A DNA stretch of 64,000 nucleotides from Siphonodentalium dalli (GCA_032622095.1 CP136065.1:214750151-214814150); one strand, 5' to 3'; numbered from the stretch's first letter, positions 45,170 through 59,044 are shown. A program made the numbers and translations. Notes: generated by a model not told the origin, from the letters alone.

Positions 45170-46545
45170 TTTATGGTGGAGACAGTGTGGTGTGAATTTT
45201 TGTGTGATTGCTCTTTTGTGAATTACTGTCAACATTGTGCACATGGTTCATGTCTATGTAACGTTTATCTATATATTTATGCAATAAACATTTTTACAAA
45301 AAGAGAAACATATCAATGTTAACAGCATATCAATGCTCTAATTTTTTTTTGTTCGGGCATAATGATTGTAATATTTGTGACATAGAAGGTGCCTTTAATT
45401 ACAAATCCTCGGATTTCTGAGTTTGTCCTTGTGGCGAACCGTAACAGAGAATTGGGGGATTGTATCGTGCATTATTGAGATAAATTTATTCTGGAAAAGT
45501 ATGGCAACGCAATCCATCTGGAATCGAGATAAGATATCGCACCAGTTTGTGTTTCTATTTTTATTGAGCTATACCATGTAACATATTTACCAAGCCACTT
45601 GTCTGAATACGTTGCGTAGATTGTGACTTCGAATCACGCGGGCTTGCCATGGGGAGTGGCGATGGAAAAAAATGAACAAAGACGAGAGAGATCATGTCCT
45701 TTGTGTAAGAATCGAGTCGGCGGCGAATATCATCTGGTTATAACTTGCATATGTTTTGTTCAGAAATTAAAAAAGTAATTACCGGAATATAATTTCTGGA
45801 AATATCCAAGTTTGTATCAATTTCAAAACAGTAGTGTAGTGTGAATAATTGCTCTTGTGTGGATGACTACCAACCTTGTGAACCTATTTCGTGAATATGT
45901 AACTTTTATCTATATATTTATGCAATAAACATTTTTTTAAAGAGGAACTTATCAATGTTCACGGCATTAGTTTTTCGGGCAATAAAAAGGCTATAATATT
46001 TTGGCATAGAAGGTGCCTTTAATTGCTAAACTTCGGATTTCTGAGTTAAATCAAAGTTTGTCCTTGTGGCGAACCGTAACAAAGAATTGGGGAATTGTAT
46101 CTCGCATTATTGAGATCAATTTATTCTGGAAAAGTGTGGCGACTCAATCGATGTGGAAACAAGATAAGATATGGTCCCAGTGTGTGTTTCTATTTTTATT
46201 GGGCCATAACCCTGTCTCCCAACACGATAAAATCCTACATGTAACTTATTTACCAAGCCACTTGTCTGAATACGTTGTGTAGATTATGACATCAAATCAC
46301 GCGGGCTTGCCATGGGGAGTGAGCGATGGGAGAAAACGAACACAGACGAGAGAGATTATGTCCTTTGTGTAAGAATGGAGTCGGCGGCGAATATTATCTG
46401 GTGATAACTTGCATATGTTTTGTTCATAAATTAGACAAAAGTATATACCTGAATATTTCCGGAAATACTCAAGTGTGTATCAATTTCAGAAACTTCTCTC
46501 CGTTGAGAATATATCTGTACTTAAATGTGTGTCTATATATTTGAA
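45170..46545 (+). mobile_element. Tandemly repeated LINE 3' end (~640-660 bp period)
   Basis: A 3' UTR with AATAAA (45283-45288) is followed by a C-terminal LINE segment with CPLCKNRVGGEYHLVITC (about 45,695-45,750), then the same UTR with AATAAA (45924-45929), then the same coding segment again (CPLCKNGVGGEYYLVITC, about 46,358-46,410). The Cys-x2-Cys-x8-H/Y-x4-C knuckle is that of the LINE family seen at 43 kb, but the sequence is clearly different. Both coding copies also share the block SLSLWRTVT (45,422 and 46,057). Spacing is near-constant, so this is a tandem duplication, not independent insertions. Confidence 0.8.
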
Positions 46546-46599
46546 ACTAGCCAAGAGAGAATATTGCATGAAGATTTTGTCTGCGTACGACTAGTGATT

Positions 46600-46735
46600 T
46601 GGCCATCACATTCACCACGTCCTGATTGTCTCACACAGAAGAACACAGGGTTCGCGCCGGCTCATTTGGCCATCACATTCACCGCGTCCCAACCCTCTCA
46701 CACAGGAGAAACACAGGGTTCGCGTCCGCTCATAA
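46600..46735 (+). repeat. Two direct copies of a ~73-bp unit
   Basis: GGCCATCACATTCACCACGT ... ACACAGGGTTCGCGCCGGCT is followed at once by GGCCATCACATTCACCGCGT ... ACACAGGGTTCGCGTCCGCT. No coding or known element signature. Confidence 0.8.
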
Positions 46736-46950
46736 TTCCCAGTTGCCATCACAGTTGCCAATTGTATGTTTGTAGCCGCTTTATTTTTTCGGTTGCCACG
46801 CGAATGGCTAATCGATGCGACTGTTACCAACATGTATCTTGTTGTGGTCTCACGAAGCAAGATGATATTCAGAAACACGAGCTAACCAGAGTTATGCGTT
46901 CCGAGTTTGAATTTAAATTTAAATATCACGGGTCATACTTGGAGTAACTC

Positions 46951-49900
46951 TACACTCTTAAAACATTAGGTACTTCAGAGTACCTACGTAGGTACTAAGC
47001 TTTGTCCCAGGGGGAGTACCAACTGTTCGGTACTCTGGATTACAAAAAGTGGTACTCTGGAGTACCAAAAGTTTAGGTACTCTAGAGTACCAAAATGTTT
47101 GGTACTCTGGATTACCTACTAAATATTTAGGTTCTATCCGGGCATTGTGCATATAATACCCACTCTGCCTTTATGTCACCGATGTCATGACGCACACGAT
47201 ATGAAGTGCCAAGAAATACACCCTTTCTTGACACACCCATTATATTATATGAAGTACCGAATATAAAGACAGGTACTCTGAAGTATTTAGGTACTATGCA
47301 TAGTACCTAGCAATGTGGTACTCCAGAGAACCAAACATATAGGTACTAAGCGGAGAACCTGCCCAGATACCAAGCACTCGAAATTACGAAACATGGCCGA
47401 CGGCAAATTTAACAATGTGGCATGTTAGATTCCAAATGATGCTATGGCGTTTAAACATTGAATAAAGTACAAAACCACATGGACTCCATTTCATATTGAT
47501 AATGAAATAATCCGAATTATATATAAATTACTTTTATTAGTATAGAACCTTGATCGTGATTTTGTACTTAATTCAAAGTTTAATATCTAGATTTCAGGAT
47601 TCCCTGTTCCCTGCATGTGGAGTAAAATTGTTCTGAATATCCAAAAATAATTTCTTAATTTGCGTGCAATAATATTAAAGTAAACATTATAAATCAAACA
47701 TCTTGAAACAGGTCTGGATGAAACACCAATCGATTTAGAATAGCCCGATAAATAAAAAACTACCTTGCGATAAATCACAAACCTTTACGAATCGCAAACT
47801 ACTTTGCAATAAATCGCATATATTTATTTCAAACGTTTTCGATTGATTACAAAAGGTTTGTGATTAATCGCAAAGGTTTGTGATTTATCGCAGATATATT
47901 GTTATGCATTGGCACTAATGGACTTGAACCGTATGAATATAAATATAAATCAGACATCTTCAACAGGTCTGGGTAAACCACCAATCGATCTATAATAGCA
48001 TGGTTGGGCTAAAATAGACCGATCGTTCTTTGACAGCCAGCATGCATGTGGGATAAGGGAGCAAACCTTCGCGATAAATCACAAAACAAATTTGCGAAAA
48101 ATTACAAACACCTTTGCGATAACTCAAAACCTTTACGATAAATCTCAAACATCTTTACGATGACTCTCAGACCGCGTACTGGGTGATTATATTTTACGAT
48201 TTATTGCAAACATGTTTGAGATTTGTGGCAAATTTTTTTGGCGCTAATGGGCTTCTGTAAACATTATAAATCAGACATTTCCCTGACCTGTTGCCTGCAC
48301 GTGGAGTAAAATTTGTCTGAAATAATCGTGCAAATTTCTTAATTTGTGTGTAAACATTATAAATCAGACATCTTAAACAGGTCTCATTGAACAACCTATC
48401 AATCTATAATTGAACGGTAGTGCTAAAATAGACAGATCAGTCATTCACAGCCAGATGCATGAATGGTGAGAGGACCAAAACTTTGGGAAAGATCACAAAC
48501 ACCTTTGCGATAACACGCAAACCTTTACGATAACACGCAAACCTTTACGATAAATATCAAACATCTTTACAATAACTCTCAGACTACGTACTGCGTGATT
48601 ATATTTTTTGATTTATCGCAAAGATGATTGAGATTTGTCGCAAAGGTTTTTTGGTGATAATGGGCTTCTGTGAATATAATAAATGAGACATCTTAAACAG
48701 GTCTGGGTCAGGATTTCCCTGACCTGTTGTCTGAAATAATCTTCAAAATTTCTTAATTTGTGTGTAATTAAAGTAAACATTATAAATCAGACATCTTAAA
48801 CAGGTCTGGGTGAACAACCTATCAATCTATGCCCGGTCGGGCTAAAATAGACCGATCAGTCAGTCACAGCCAGATGCATGAGTGATGAGGGGAGCTAACC
48901 TTTGCGAAAAATCACAAACACCTTTGCGATAACACACAAACCTTTACGATAAATCTCAAACATCTTTACGATAACTCTCAGACTACGTACTGGGCGATTA
49001 TATTTTTCGATTTATCGCAAAGATGTTTGAGATTTGTCGCAAAGGCTTTTTGCCGATAATGGGCTTCTGTGAACGTTATAATTCAGACATCTTAAACAGG
49101 TCTGGGTCAGGATTTCCCTGACCTGTTGCCTGCACGTGGAGTAAAATTTGTCTGATTGTCTGAAATAATCTTCCAAATTCTTAATTTGTGTGTAATTAAA
49201 GTAAACATTATAAATCAGACATCTTAAACAGGTCTGAGTGAACAACCTATCAATTTATAATTGCCCAGTCGTGCTAAAATAGACTGATCGGTCATTCACA
49301 GTCAGGGGAGCAAATCTTTGCGATAAATCACAAAACGACTTTGCGAAAAATCACAAACACCTTTGCGATAACTCCCAAACCTTTGTAAATAGCGTGCGAT
49401 AAGCAAAATACTCAACAACGGGGAAACCATTAACTTTGGTTAATTAAAACTGACAACATGTTGTTTGCAAAATACCGCTATCGCGCTCACTAGTCCTCGC
49501 TACAAGGAGATGTTGAATGGGTTACCAGAATTATTATCACTCTCCCAAAAAAAGTGCCACAGTGTTCAATGTTTTTCTTATCGTAAACTTCCAATGTGCT
49601 GTATCAGTATATGAACAAATGCTAAGATAACACAAATAGAGTTTAATGATGTAATATATGATTGGTGAAGCCATAGTTAATAAATTATTCTCCATTCGCA
49701 TCTATGCGTCAACGAGTCAATGTCATTGTCTGATCACCAGAGCCATATAATGTAGAATTTCGCGAATATGGGTTCCAGTTATGGATGAGGTTATTTCCTA
49801 GCAAAGAGGAAATGGCCGAATCGCTCAGAATGATAGCCACACATGTTTTGATAAGAACATAATGCATCTGGACATTGGAATGGTCTACATGTTCATGTAT

Positions 49901-50610
49901 GTATACAGCTAAGCTCTAGATGACCCCCCTAACGACATTGGCCACCGATATTACCACTTTGTTGATACTATTAACATTGATTAATCCTACCATGGCCGAC
50001 CTTCGAACCGTTTTAAAGTCAGCATTATAACCACCATATAGTGTATATTTATGGCATGGCTTGACGCTGCCTTGGTAGTTGCGAATGTCGGTCAGCGACC
50101 AACTTCGAATGTTGATTAAACCGTAAACAAATTATTAATTGAAATATTGTTTTTTGTATAGTTAACATGGTGCATGGCGCTGATGAAAAGCTGGACTGGG
50201 TGTTTACAAGGTGGCCATGTGAAAAATAAGTGTGGAGTACAGTGGTCGCAAAATATTATTAATAACACTGTAGAAGGATTACCTGCGGTTGCCACATATC
50301 AACCACTTGACCGTGGTTGAACGGCGGTATGGTATAGCCGGTGTCATTAACGCCCTACAACCTTGTTAAAGGGGGATTAATTAGAGCATAGCTGTAGTAC
50401 GTTACTAAAATGTTGCGATTGATTCAGTGATAACGTGTGTCCCAGAATTGGATCCGTATCTCCGAGCTTATCCGCCATTCCATAAATATATCAGAACAAT
50501 ATCACAGCATCACAGGCGTTTCGATCAAAAGAATAGCAGACTCCGTAACTGGGCGACATGTCATGGCGACATGGTTCTCAAATCACGTTTCGATGAAAAT
50601 TGAAGAATAT
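46951..50610 (+). repeat. Left arm of the giant foldback
   Basis: Outer ~400 bp: repeated palindromic GGTACTCNGGAGTACC-like words. Then 47,760-49,400: three or more ~400-480 bp modules, each with ATTATAAATCAGACATCTTAAACAGGTCTG (split here as a 5' and a 3' part), GGGCTAAAATAGACCGATC and strings of CTTTGCGATAA/CTTTACGATAA. Then a unique ~500 bp and a nested MITE (49901-50400). Short frames here are non-coding. Confidence 0.85.
49901..50400. mobile_element. Nested 500-bp MITE in the left arm
   Basis: Ends GTATACAGCTAAGCTCTA ... TTAGAGCATAGCTGTAGTAC are inverted. The same element with the same ends is present in inverted orientation at the corresponding point of the right arm (55989-56494). Internal sequence includes CATGGCCGACCTTCGAACCG and two near-palindromes around CAACCACTTGACCGTGGTTG. 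Confidence 0.75.
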
Positions 50611-53233
50611 GATCCATCGTCCTTTTCACATGTACTTGTACGTTGTAGCCAACAAACTTGTGACTGACTCATGAGTCATGATTGACCTGTGACGTCATAA
50701 CTCCCACTAAATTCTACAGAATGGTATTTCTCGTAATCCTGGTCACCAGTGGTTGACTCTTGTGCGTTATTTGGGTGGTTTATAATTTTGTGAATCTGTC
50801 TTTCGTAATTCAAAATACTGTCGTGCATGTAAAATGTAACCCACTGCTGACTGCACTCAATGACTTTTGAATTTAGTCTGTCTCACTTCACCGAAAATTG
50901 CTGCTTTCAAGTTCTTCAGAGGAGAATATTATTAGCGCCCGTTAATTTTTCGGAGGTTATATATCATCTTGTCCCGTCCATGTACAAACATAATCACACA
51001 GTACTGACAATATTCCAGGTCATTGAGAAGCCAGTTAGGTCCAATTTCACACACACAAAATATGTTGATGAATTTCAGAGAAGTTCACTTCCCTAATCTT
51101 AAATACCCCCAACGAGCGAACAACGTACCTAAACTGGCATACGCTGCAGCATGTAAGCCGAGTCCGAGGGCGATTCCAACATAAAATGTCTAAGCCTGAT
51201 GTTTGTTTGTGTCTGCCGTCCATGTTTATATACTGTAAAAAAAACTCAATCGCCTCAAGTGACTGGACGCCGCCATTTTTTTCGAAATCCGAGAGCGGCG
51301 GTCTAGTACCAAATGAATTATCACGTGATGCCATCCCGTGGGTAACACTTCGGTTCCGAGAGTGGCTAGTACCAACATGATTAGGTATTATATCAATATA
51401 TAGAACCATATTCTTCTCGGTACCTGTTGGTATGGTACTAACAGACATATTGGCACTACCTTGGTACCTATACGGCTTGTTATCTCTAAGTGTGTATCAT
51501 TAATTTATGTAATTATTTTTATACATAATTGTATCTGCTACGTCACAAGTTCGGCATTGACGGAAAGTGGCGAAAAGGGAATATATCAATTGAATTGAAT
51601 TATTTCTATTTTTATGTAATTGTATGTTGTAGGTTACAAGTGTGTGTAAACTAAAGACAGAACTTAATGATAGAGTTGTCAAATCAACAACTTTACTTCG
51701 GTAATGTCTAAATCACTATGAACAGATTTATCGGGAGTCATTTGATCATTAAATTTTACTGTTTCTTGAATAGAAAAGGAACATATAAGCAGAAAATAAA
51801 TTCAGGTTCACGTCAATTCTTTCAATGGTGTAAGTTACATGATGTCGTTTCTCGTCCAGTTTCGTTGAGATCGACAATCGTGTGGGGAGGGTACATGTTA
51901 TATCCCAAGCGCTGTAAGGGGATAACGAAATATAACGGCTAATTTCAATAAATGCTCCCCGGTCCCACTGGACGTAATATAACTGTCTTTGTCGTTTGAA
52001 TACTTTGATGTGGGTGGTTTATATGCTGCAATAATTTGTACCCAAGCAACCGTTTCTTGTGTTTTATTGGATTTTATAACTGCGAGATGTTGGATCCGTG
52101 GTTTGTGAACATTTTTAATACTGGATATTTCAGTTACCCGAATGTACATGTACGAACGAAATAATCACTTCGAAATTACGATTAGTGTCTACTTTATCAA
52201 CTAACACTTGTGTGCTGAGTGTACTTAATCATAATCATCCCACAAAATAATACGTCTGGGCAGGTCAGAACAAGGTGGTCCCTAAAAGAGGATTATGAGA
52301 AAATAATTGGTGAACTCATGGAAGCAAGTTCTTCCACGAATATCACTCCACATCAGTATACTGAAGGGTTCGAGTGTGGTGATGTAAAACAAACTCATAT
52401 GACTAATTGAAACCCTTGAAGACACAATATATATATATTTCTATATAGAAGACACATTCGACGTACATAATAAGCGCGCCCACATAGACATCATGGTAAA
52501 AAATAATTTAAGATTAAAGGGATAAATACGAAATAAGCCAACATGACCCAGGAACCAATGAGTATGTTCAGTTCTGTCTGTCCCAGTGCCTGAACGAAGC
52601 GGAAACGAGTGAAAACAAAATGAGTTGTGGTGAGACTTATTCATTCGACAGATTTTAGTTCACGCGTGCACAAGTTGACTTGATATAGAATATAGCATCC
52701 TTGTACAAGCGACAATATAATTGGATCAAGAACTTTCAGCAACATCTAACGAAGTTTTGTATTCTTCGTTCATTAACCATATAGGGTGCTAGGTTGGGAA
52801 TTTCCAAACATTTGTTAAGTTTGATGTACCAGTTGGAGAGTTCCAAAAACAAGAGGTGGTGTGCAAATACAAATTATTAGTCTCGGAAAATCCCGGTCTG
52901 CTTCAATGGGGGGGGGGGGTGTTCGGAATTCCAAGATGGACACTCAAAGTAGCTAGACTATCTAGTAACGTCCCTGTGTTAAACAGACGGGAACCCAAGC
53001 AAAACGTACCGCATTATATAAGTTTTGCCTGCATGCATGTTCGTACATGTTTCGAAATATTCAAAGCCGCTATTATATCTTTGGTAATGCACATGGTGCA
53101 ACTAAATGTTGGCATGCCCGTTCAATGCGTCCTTTTATTTGGGTGTCAGGTTGCTCGATGACGTCGGTGGTTTATGTATAATTTAGACTTCCTTGTCGAC
53201 GGTGAATGCGTCTTCGTTTATTGAGTTCTTGTA

Positions 53234-53315
53234 ATGGCGATGTTTTTGTTATTTGTGATTACATTGTCCTCCATGTCGGATAATTTGGCAGCTCAGTGGA
53301 TACCTCCTAATACAC
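53234..53315 (+). CDS. Possible first exon encoding a signal peptide
   Basis: ATG at 53234 opens MAMFLLFVITLSSMSDNLAA, a hydrophobic core followed by small residues, which suits a secretory signal peptide. It continues QWIPPNT and ends at a consensus GTGAGT donor, leaving phase 1, as is usual for the first exon of secreted and receptor proteins. An in-phase acceptor at TTTATGCAG (about 53,438) would give only a few more codons before a stop. No domain exon was found downstream, so this may be an orphan or captured exon inside the foldback spacer. Confidence 0.35.
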
Positions 53316-54381
53316 GTGAGTTGCATAGTCTGTTAACGCTCTTTTATTAAAATTTCAACACGCTATAGGCTAGGTTGTTTATGATATGCGACAGTTGCAT
53401 GTGCCACTGCCTTCAGAATATTTGTGATATTTATGCAGGTGGTAGTCGTCACTATAGTCGGCGAGATGGACTAACTGCATGATGGGATCAGGCTGATGAT
53501 TGGTTAAGATATTTATAATTCATGTACTCATCATATTCGATACGCTATCCGATGATCGCGGCCGAATTAGGATCATATCACCGTTCCGTTTTGACGAGTC
53601 AAACAACGACCTATTTTGAAACTCGTTTCCAGTTGAGATTTTTACTAGATTTTACCCTTTTGTTATAGCGTCTGTCTCGCTGTGTGGAAGTGAAGACAAA
53701 ATGCCGATATGATATGCCTCTTTTAATTATGTCCCTTAACGTGTGTTAAAGACATATTATGTACTTGTTCGGGTGTGTGAAAATGATCAATTAGTATCCA
53801 GGCGCTATGTCAACTCGATGAATGTAGCATTCTACTAACATCACCGAAAATATGAAGCAAATCGACCGTACCACTCCATAGAAAACATCGTCTGAACTAC
53901 GCTCAAATGTAAATATTTACTACTCGATTCGGGACGCATATATCGGCGATAAACTAACGAAAATGATTTCACAGTCGAGAGTCACTGCATTGAATTAATG
54001 TATAACAATTATGGTGTGTGTTGTCAATTTGGATATAATATTTGTAAACATTATTACTTTGAAAAAGATTATTCTCCATTTATATTTTATCACCCTACCG
54101 GAGTGTTTCACATCACTTTAAGTGTTGTGTTAAACTGAGCGGTGTTTACTTCTCTGTTACGCCCGCTGATAACTCGCTAGCTAGCATGTTGAAATCTGCC
54201 ATGAGAATGTTTTTTTTATAGTTCCATGGTACACCACAATTTACCTAGCACGCACGCGATTATTATGTTCTCTTCGATCGCATCCGTGGTGCATGATAAT
54301 TTGATACATGGTTGTCGATTTTATTAATAATGTGATGTGTACAGCGCTCCCTGCGAGGCCCCTAAACGCAAATAATATAGT

Positions 54382-54530
54382 GATATATATGACTATGCAG
54401 ACGACACTACCCTGCCATTTGCTCACTCGTATTGTAACTTGATGTTGGACACACTACACAAAGAGTCGGGTATTATGATGAAATGGTTTAAATCTAACAG
54501 CATGCAAGCCAATCCTAACTAATTCCAGAT
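54382..54530 (+). pseudogene. Reverse transcriptase fragment (YADD region)
   Basis: The frame reads YDYADDTTLPFAHSYCNLML, then DTLHKESGIMMKWFKSNSMQ and ANPN before a stop. This is the YADD box and the following W...N.M..NP.K.Q helix of a CR1/L2-like LINE. Only about 50 codons survive. Confidence 0.8.
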
Positions 54531-55988
54531 AATGCCATCTTGTCCAGTCAATATACCCAAACTATCACCTAACCTAGAAAACATTAGAACACAATTGATT
54601 GATAGCTCTTTCATTAGTAAAACATTTGCCCATAACATTCTAAAAGTCCAGGTTGAAGACTCGGTACTAAAATAATTTTTTCGGGCGTTCCGAATGGTCA
54701 TCGAATTGAGAAATAACTGGTGGAGTGTTTGCAGGTAAGGCAAGTAAAATTTATCGTCAAACACTGAATGAAACTATACATATCAGATATCATTTTAAAA
54801 AAGGAACGACATGACGTCGGTTTAAATGAGTATCTGGACCGATTTGTGCGACGTTTAAAGGACAAATGGTCAAATGATGTGTTTTGTTTAAGTGAACTGA
54901 ATCAATCAAGATCAGTATATGGGATCTTGTATGGCAGAAATTTGTATCGCATCCGTAAAAGATTTCATAGCGCCTTTTTGAACTCGCAAAATGTATGCGG
55001 TGTTCCGTTTATATAATCTTGAAATATTCGGTGAATTTATATTAAACAAATGTCAGCCAAAATGGCCGCGAAATTACACAAATGTTGAAAACTTTTCAAA
55101 TATGCAATTATGTTGTTGACATTCTCTGCTCTGCTCATATAATTTAGACAGCAACAAGGTTAAACGTGCAACCTATCAAATATGTAATCCGGATTGGGAT
55201 TCCAAACCATCAGTTACAACAACAACATACAAAATTCAATTTACCAGCGATATGGGCTGAATGTGAATCGGAGTAGGTGTTAAACTACAAAAACCGGTCG
55301 ATGTTGATATTTTCGAGTTGTTAATTCGACTGTCACTGTTCACAACATCCAACAACAGCTGTCCAAGCCAATGCTGTTGGTGTTACACTCGGTACTGACA
55401 CGATAATAATTCCCCAAAGCTTTGATGTCAACCACTAGTGATTAGTATATGACAATATCAACAACAAAAACAACATAGAAACTGAAAAATAATAGTCAGA
55501 ATTGTTGTGACGATATTGTCTTCTTCGGAATTAATTATCGCGAACTGACTTGTAGACACAGATCAGTCACTCGTCTCATGATACATCATATTTCATCGAA
55601 ACATGGGTGTGGCCATGTCTACCAGTTTCGGAGTCTGCTGAACATTGTTTTGGATGTTTCTACGGAGTCTGCGACGAACTAATATGCCTACTGATTTATA
55701 GTGTTGTGATGTATGTATGGTCTGGTTGTACTAGGCCGTTAATGACCGCCATTCAACCACAGTCAAGTGGTATCACCACGGTTGATATTTTTCTTATACC
55801 GCATAACATATTACCCAGTTATGGAGTATGTTATTCTTTTGATCGAAACGATATTGACGCTGTGATTTTGTTGAGATATACGTATGGAATGACCGATAAT
55901 CTCGGAGACACGGATCCAATTCTGGGACACATATTATCACTGAATCCGTCACAAGCTTTTATTAGAAGTCGACTTTGTTCACTGTAAC

Positions 55989-56494
55989 GTACTACAGCTA
56001 TGCTCTAATTAACCTTCCCCTTTAACAAGGTTGTAGGGCGTTATACCATACCGCCGTTCAACCATGGTCAAGTGGTTGACATGTGGAAACCGCGGGTACT
56101 CTTACTATGGTATTAGTAATAATAGTTTGCGACCACTGTATTAAGTTTTCACAGGGGCACCTTACACCAAGTCCAGCTTTTTTCGAGCGTCATGCACTGT
56201 GTTATCTATACACAAAACAATATATCAATTAATAATTTGTTTACGGTTTAATCAACATTCAAAGTTGGTCACTGACCGACATTCGCAACTGCATCATCGA
56301 TGAATCGTCAATCCATGCCAGAATATACACTATGTGGCGGTTATAATGCTGACTTTAAAAAGGTACGATGGTCGGCCATGGTAGGATTGATCATGGTTAA
56401 TAACATCAACGCGGTTGAGTAACGCGGTAAAATCGGTGGTCAACGTCATTAAGTGGGGGGGGGGGGGGGAGACAATTTGAGCATAGCTGTATAC
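55989..56494. mobile_element. Nested MITE in the right arm
   Basis: Begins GTACTACAGCTATGCTCTAA and ends TTGAGCATAGCTGTATAC, the mirror image of the left-arm copy at 49901-50400. Near the right end a run of G residues has expanded. Confidence 0.75.
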
Positions 56495-58992
56495 ATACAT
56501 GTTAATGTACATGTAGCCCATTCCAATTTACAGATGCATCATGTTCTTATCAAAACATGTGTGGATCTCGTTCTGAACGATTCGGCCATTTTCGCTTTGC
56601 TAGGAAATAATCTCTTCCATAACTGGAAACCATATTCGCGAAATTCTACATTAAATGGCTCTGGTGATCAGGCAATGACATTGACTCGTTGACGCATAGA
56701 TGCGATTGGAGAATAATTTATTGACTATGGCTGTACCATCTTGATCACATGTTAAATACATTAAACTCTCTTTGTGTTATCTTAGCATTTGTTCATATAC
56801 CGATACAGCACATTGGAAGTGTATGATAAGCAAAACACTCAACACCGTGGCGATTTTTTTGGAAGAGTGATAATAATTCCGGTGACACATTCAACACCAA
56901 AATCTTGTGGCGAGGACTAATGAGCACCTTTGCGATATTTTGCAAACAACATGGTGTTAGTTCTAATTAACCAAGGTTAATGGTCTCCCCATTAACCGTA
57001 TTTTGCTTATCGCACGCTGTTTGCATACTGGAACATAATATGGCTTTGTTCGCATAATGCAGCGTGGAACTACGACAATTACATACTATTTACGCGATAT
57101 TTATTATGGGTATAAAGAAAGTTCTGAGTGAACCACAGATTAACCATAATAGCCTGATCGGGCTAAAATAGACCGATTGGTATTCCTGGCACAGTGCTCA
57201 CTGTTGTAAGAGAGGAAACTCTAAATTTCTTGACAATCTGAATCTGTTTGTTTGAATATCTGTATACATATATGTTTATTTTGAATATTCTCAGTAAATA
57301 ATTATATGCTGTCCCGCAAAAGAAATAATTTTGTTTGAAGTATTGGTTTGCTACCTGTGTCCCATATGCATGTTGGCTGTGAAAGACTGATCAGTCTAGT
57401 TTAGCCCGACCATGTTATTATACATGTAGATTGATTTGTGGTTTATCCAGACCTGTTTAAGGTGTCTGATTTATTATTCTTATACGGTTCAAGCCCATTA
57501 GTGCCAACGCATAACAATATATCTGCAATAAATCACAAACCTTTGTGATAAATCTCAAACATCTTTGCGATAAATTGTAAAGTATAATCACCAAGTAGTT
57601 TTAGAGTTATCGTAAAAATGCTTGAGATTTATCACAAAGATTTGCGAGTTATCGCAAAGGTGTGTGTCATGTTTCGCAACGTCGTTTTGTGATTTATCGC
57701 AAAGATTTGCTCCCCTCATCACACATGCATGCTGGCTGTGAATTACCGAGATCGGTCTATTTTAGCCCGACCGGGCAATTATAGATTGATAGGTTGTTCA
57801 CTCAGACCTGTTTAAGATGTCTGAATTATTATGTTTACTTTAAGTACACACAAATTAAGAAATTTGGACGATTATTTCAGACAATCCGACAAATTTTTAC
57901 TTCACGGGATATCCTGATCCAGATCTGTTTAAGATGTCTGATTTATAATGTTTACAGAAGCCCATTAGAGCCTAAAAACCTTTGCGATAAATCGCTAAAT
58001 ATATATCACTCAGTACGCAGTCTGAGAGTTATCGTAAAGATGTTTAAGATTTATCGCAAAAGTTTGCTTCCCTTATCCAATATGCATGCTGGCCGTGGAA
58101 GACTGATCGATCTATTTTAGCACAACCGTGCTATTATAGATCGATTGGTGGTTCACTCAGACCTGTTGAAGATGTATGATTTATATTTATATGTATACGG
58201 TTCAAGCCCATTAGTCCCACTGCATAAACATATATCTTTGTGATAAATCACAAACCATTGCGATTAATCGCAAACATTTGGTATCAATCGAAATCCTTTG
58301 CACTAAATCGCATGTATTTATTGCAAAGTAGTTTGCGATTCGCAAAGGTTTGCGATTTATAGCAATGTAGTTTTTTATTTATCGGGCTATTATAGATCGA
58401 TTGTTGTTTCACCCAGACCTGTTTAAGATGTTTGATTTATAATGTTTACTTTAATATTATTGCACAGAAATTAAGAAATTTGGCCGATTATTTTAGACAT
58501 TCAGACAAATTGTACTCCAAATGCAGGGAACAGTTCAGGGAAATACTGAAATCGAGATAGTAAACCTTGAATTAAGTACAAAAACACAAGCAAGGTTCTA
58601 TATTGATAAAAGTAATATAATTCGGTTTATTTCATTTTGCACTATGCAAGGGAGTCCATGTAACTGATAACATGATCTCGAAGAACCTCGATCGTGGTAT
58701 TATACTTAATTCGATGTTTAAACGCCGTAGCATCATTTGGAATATAACATGCCACATTGTTAAATTTGCAGTCGGCCATTTTTCGTAATTTCGAGTGTTT
58801 GATATCTGGGCATAATATAATGGGCGTGTCAAGAAAGCGTGTGCGCGTGTATTTCTTGGCACCTCATGTATTGTGCGTCATGACATCGGTGACATAAAGA
58901 CGGGGTGTGTATTATATGCATAATGCCTGGATGGGTACTCCACAGAACCTAAATATTAGTACTCCACAGAACCTAAATATAGGTACTCCAGA

Positions 58993-59001
58993 AAACCTAT
59001 A

Positions 59002-59044
<43 letters not shown>

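Larger units (their letters stand above)
50611..55584. other. Spacer of the giant foldback
   Basis: About 5 kb of mostly unrecognised DNA. It contains a possible first exon with a signal peptide (53234-53315) and an RT fragment (54382-54530), listed separately. The region 51,290-51,500 is rich in GGTACC/GGTAC words like the arm ends. The 82-codon frame at 54768-55016 has natural-looking composition (LNEYLDRFVRRLKDKWSNDV) but no domain that I recognise. Confidence 0.5.

Noticed and set aside
55607-55987. 126-codon frame in the right arm of the giant foldback
   Set aside because: The left arm does not carry a matching frame, part of it lies in a right-arm-specific segment, and no domain is recognisable.
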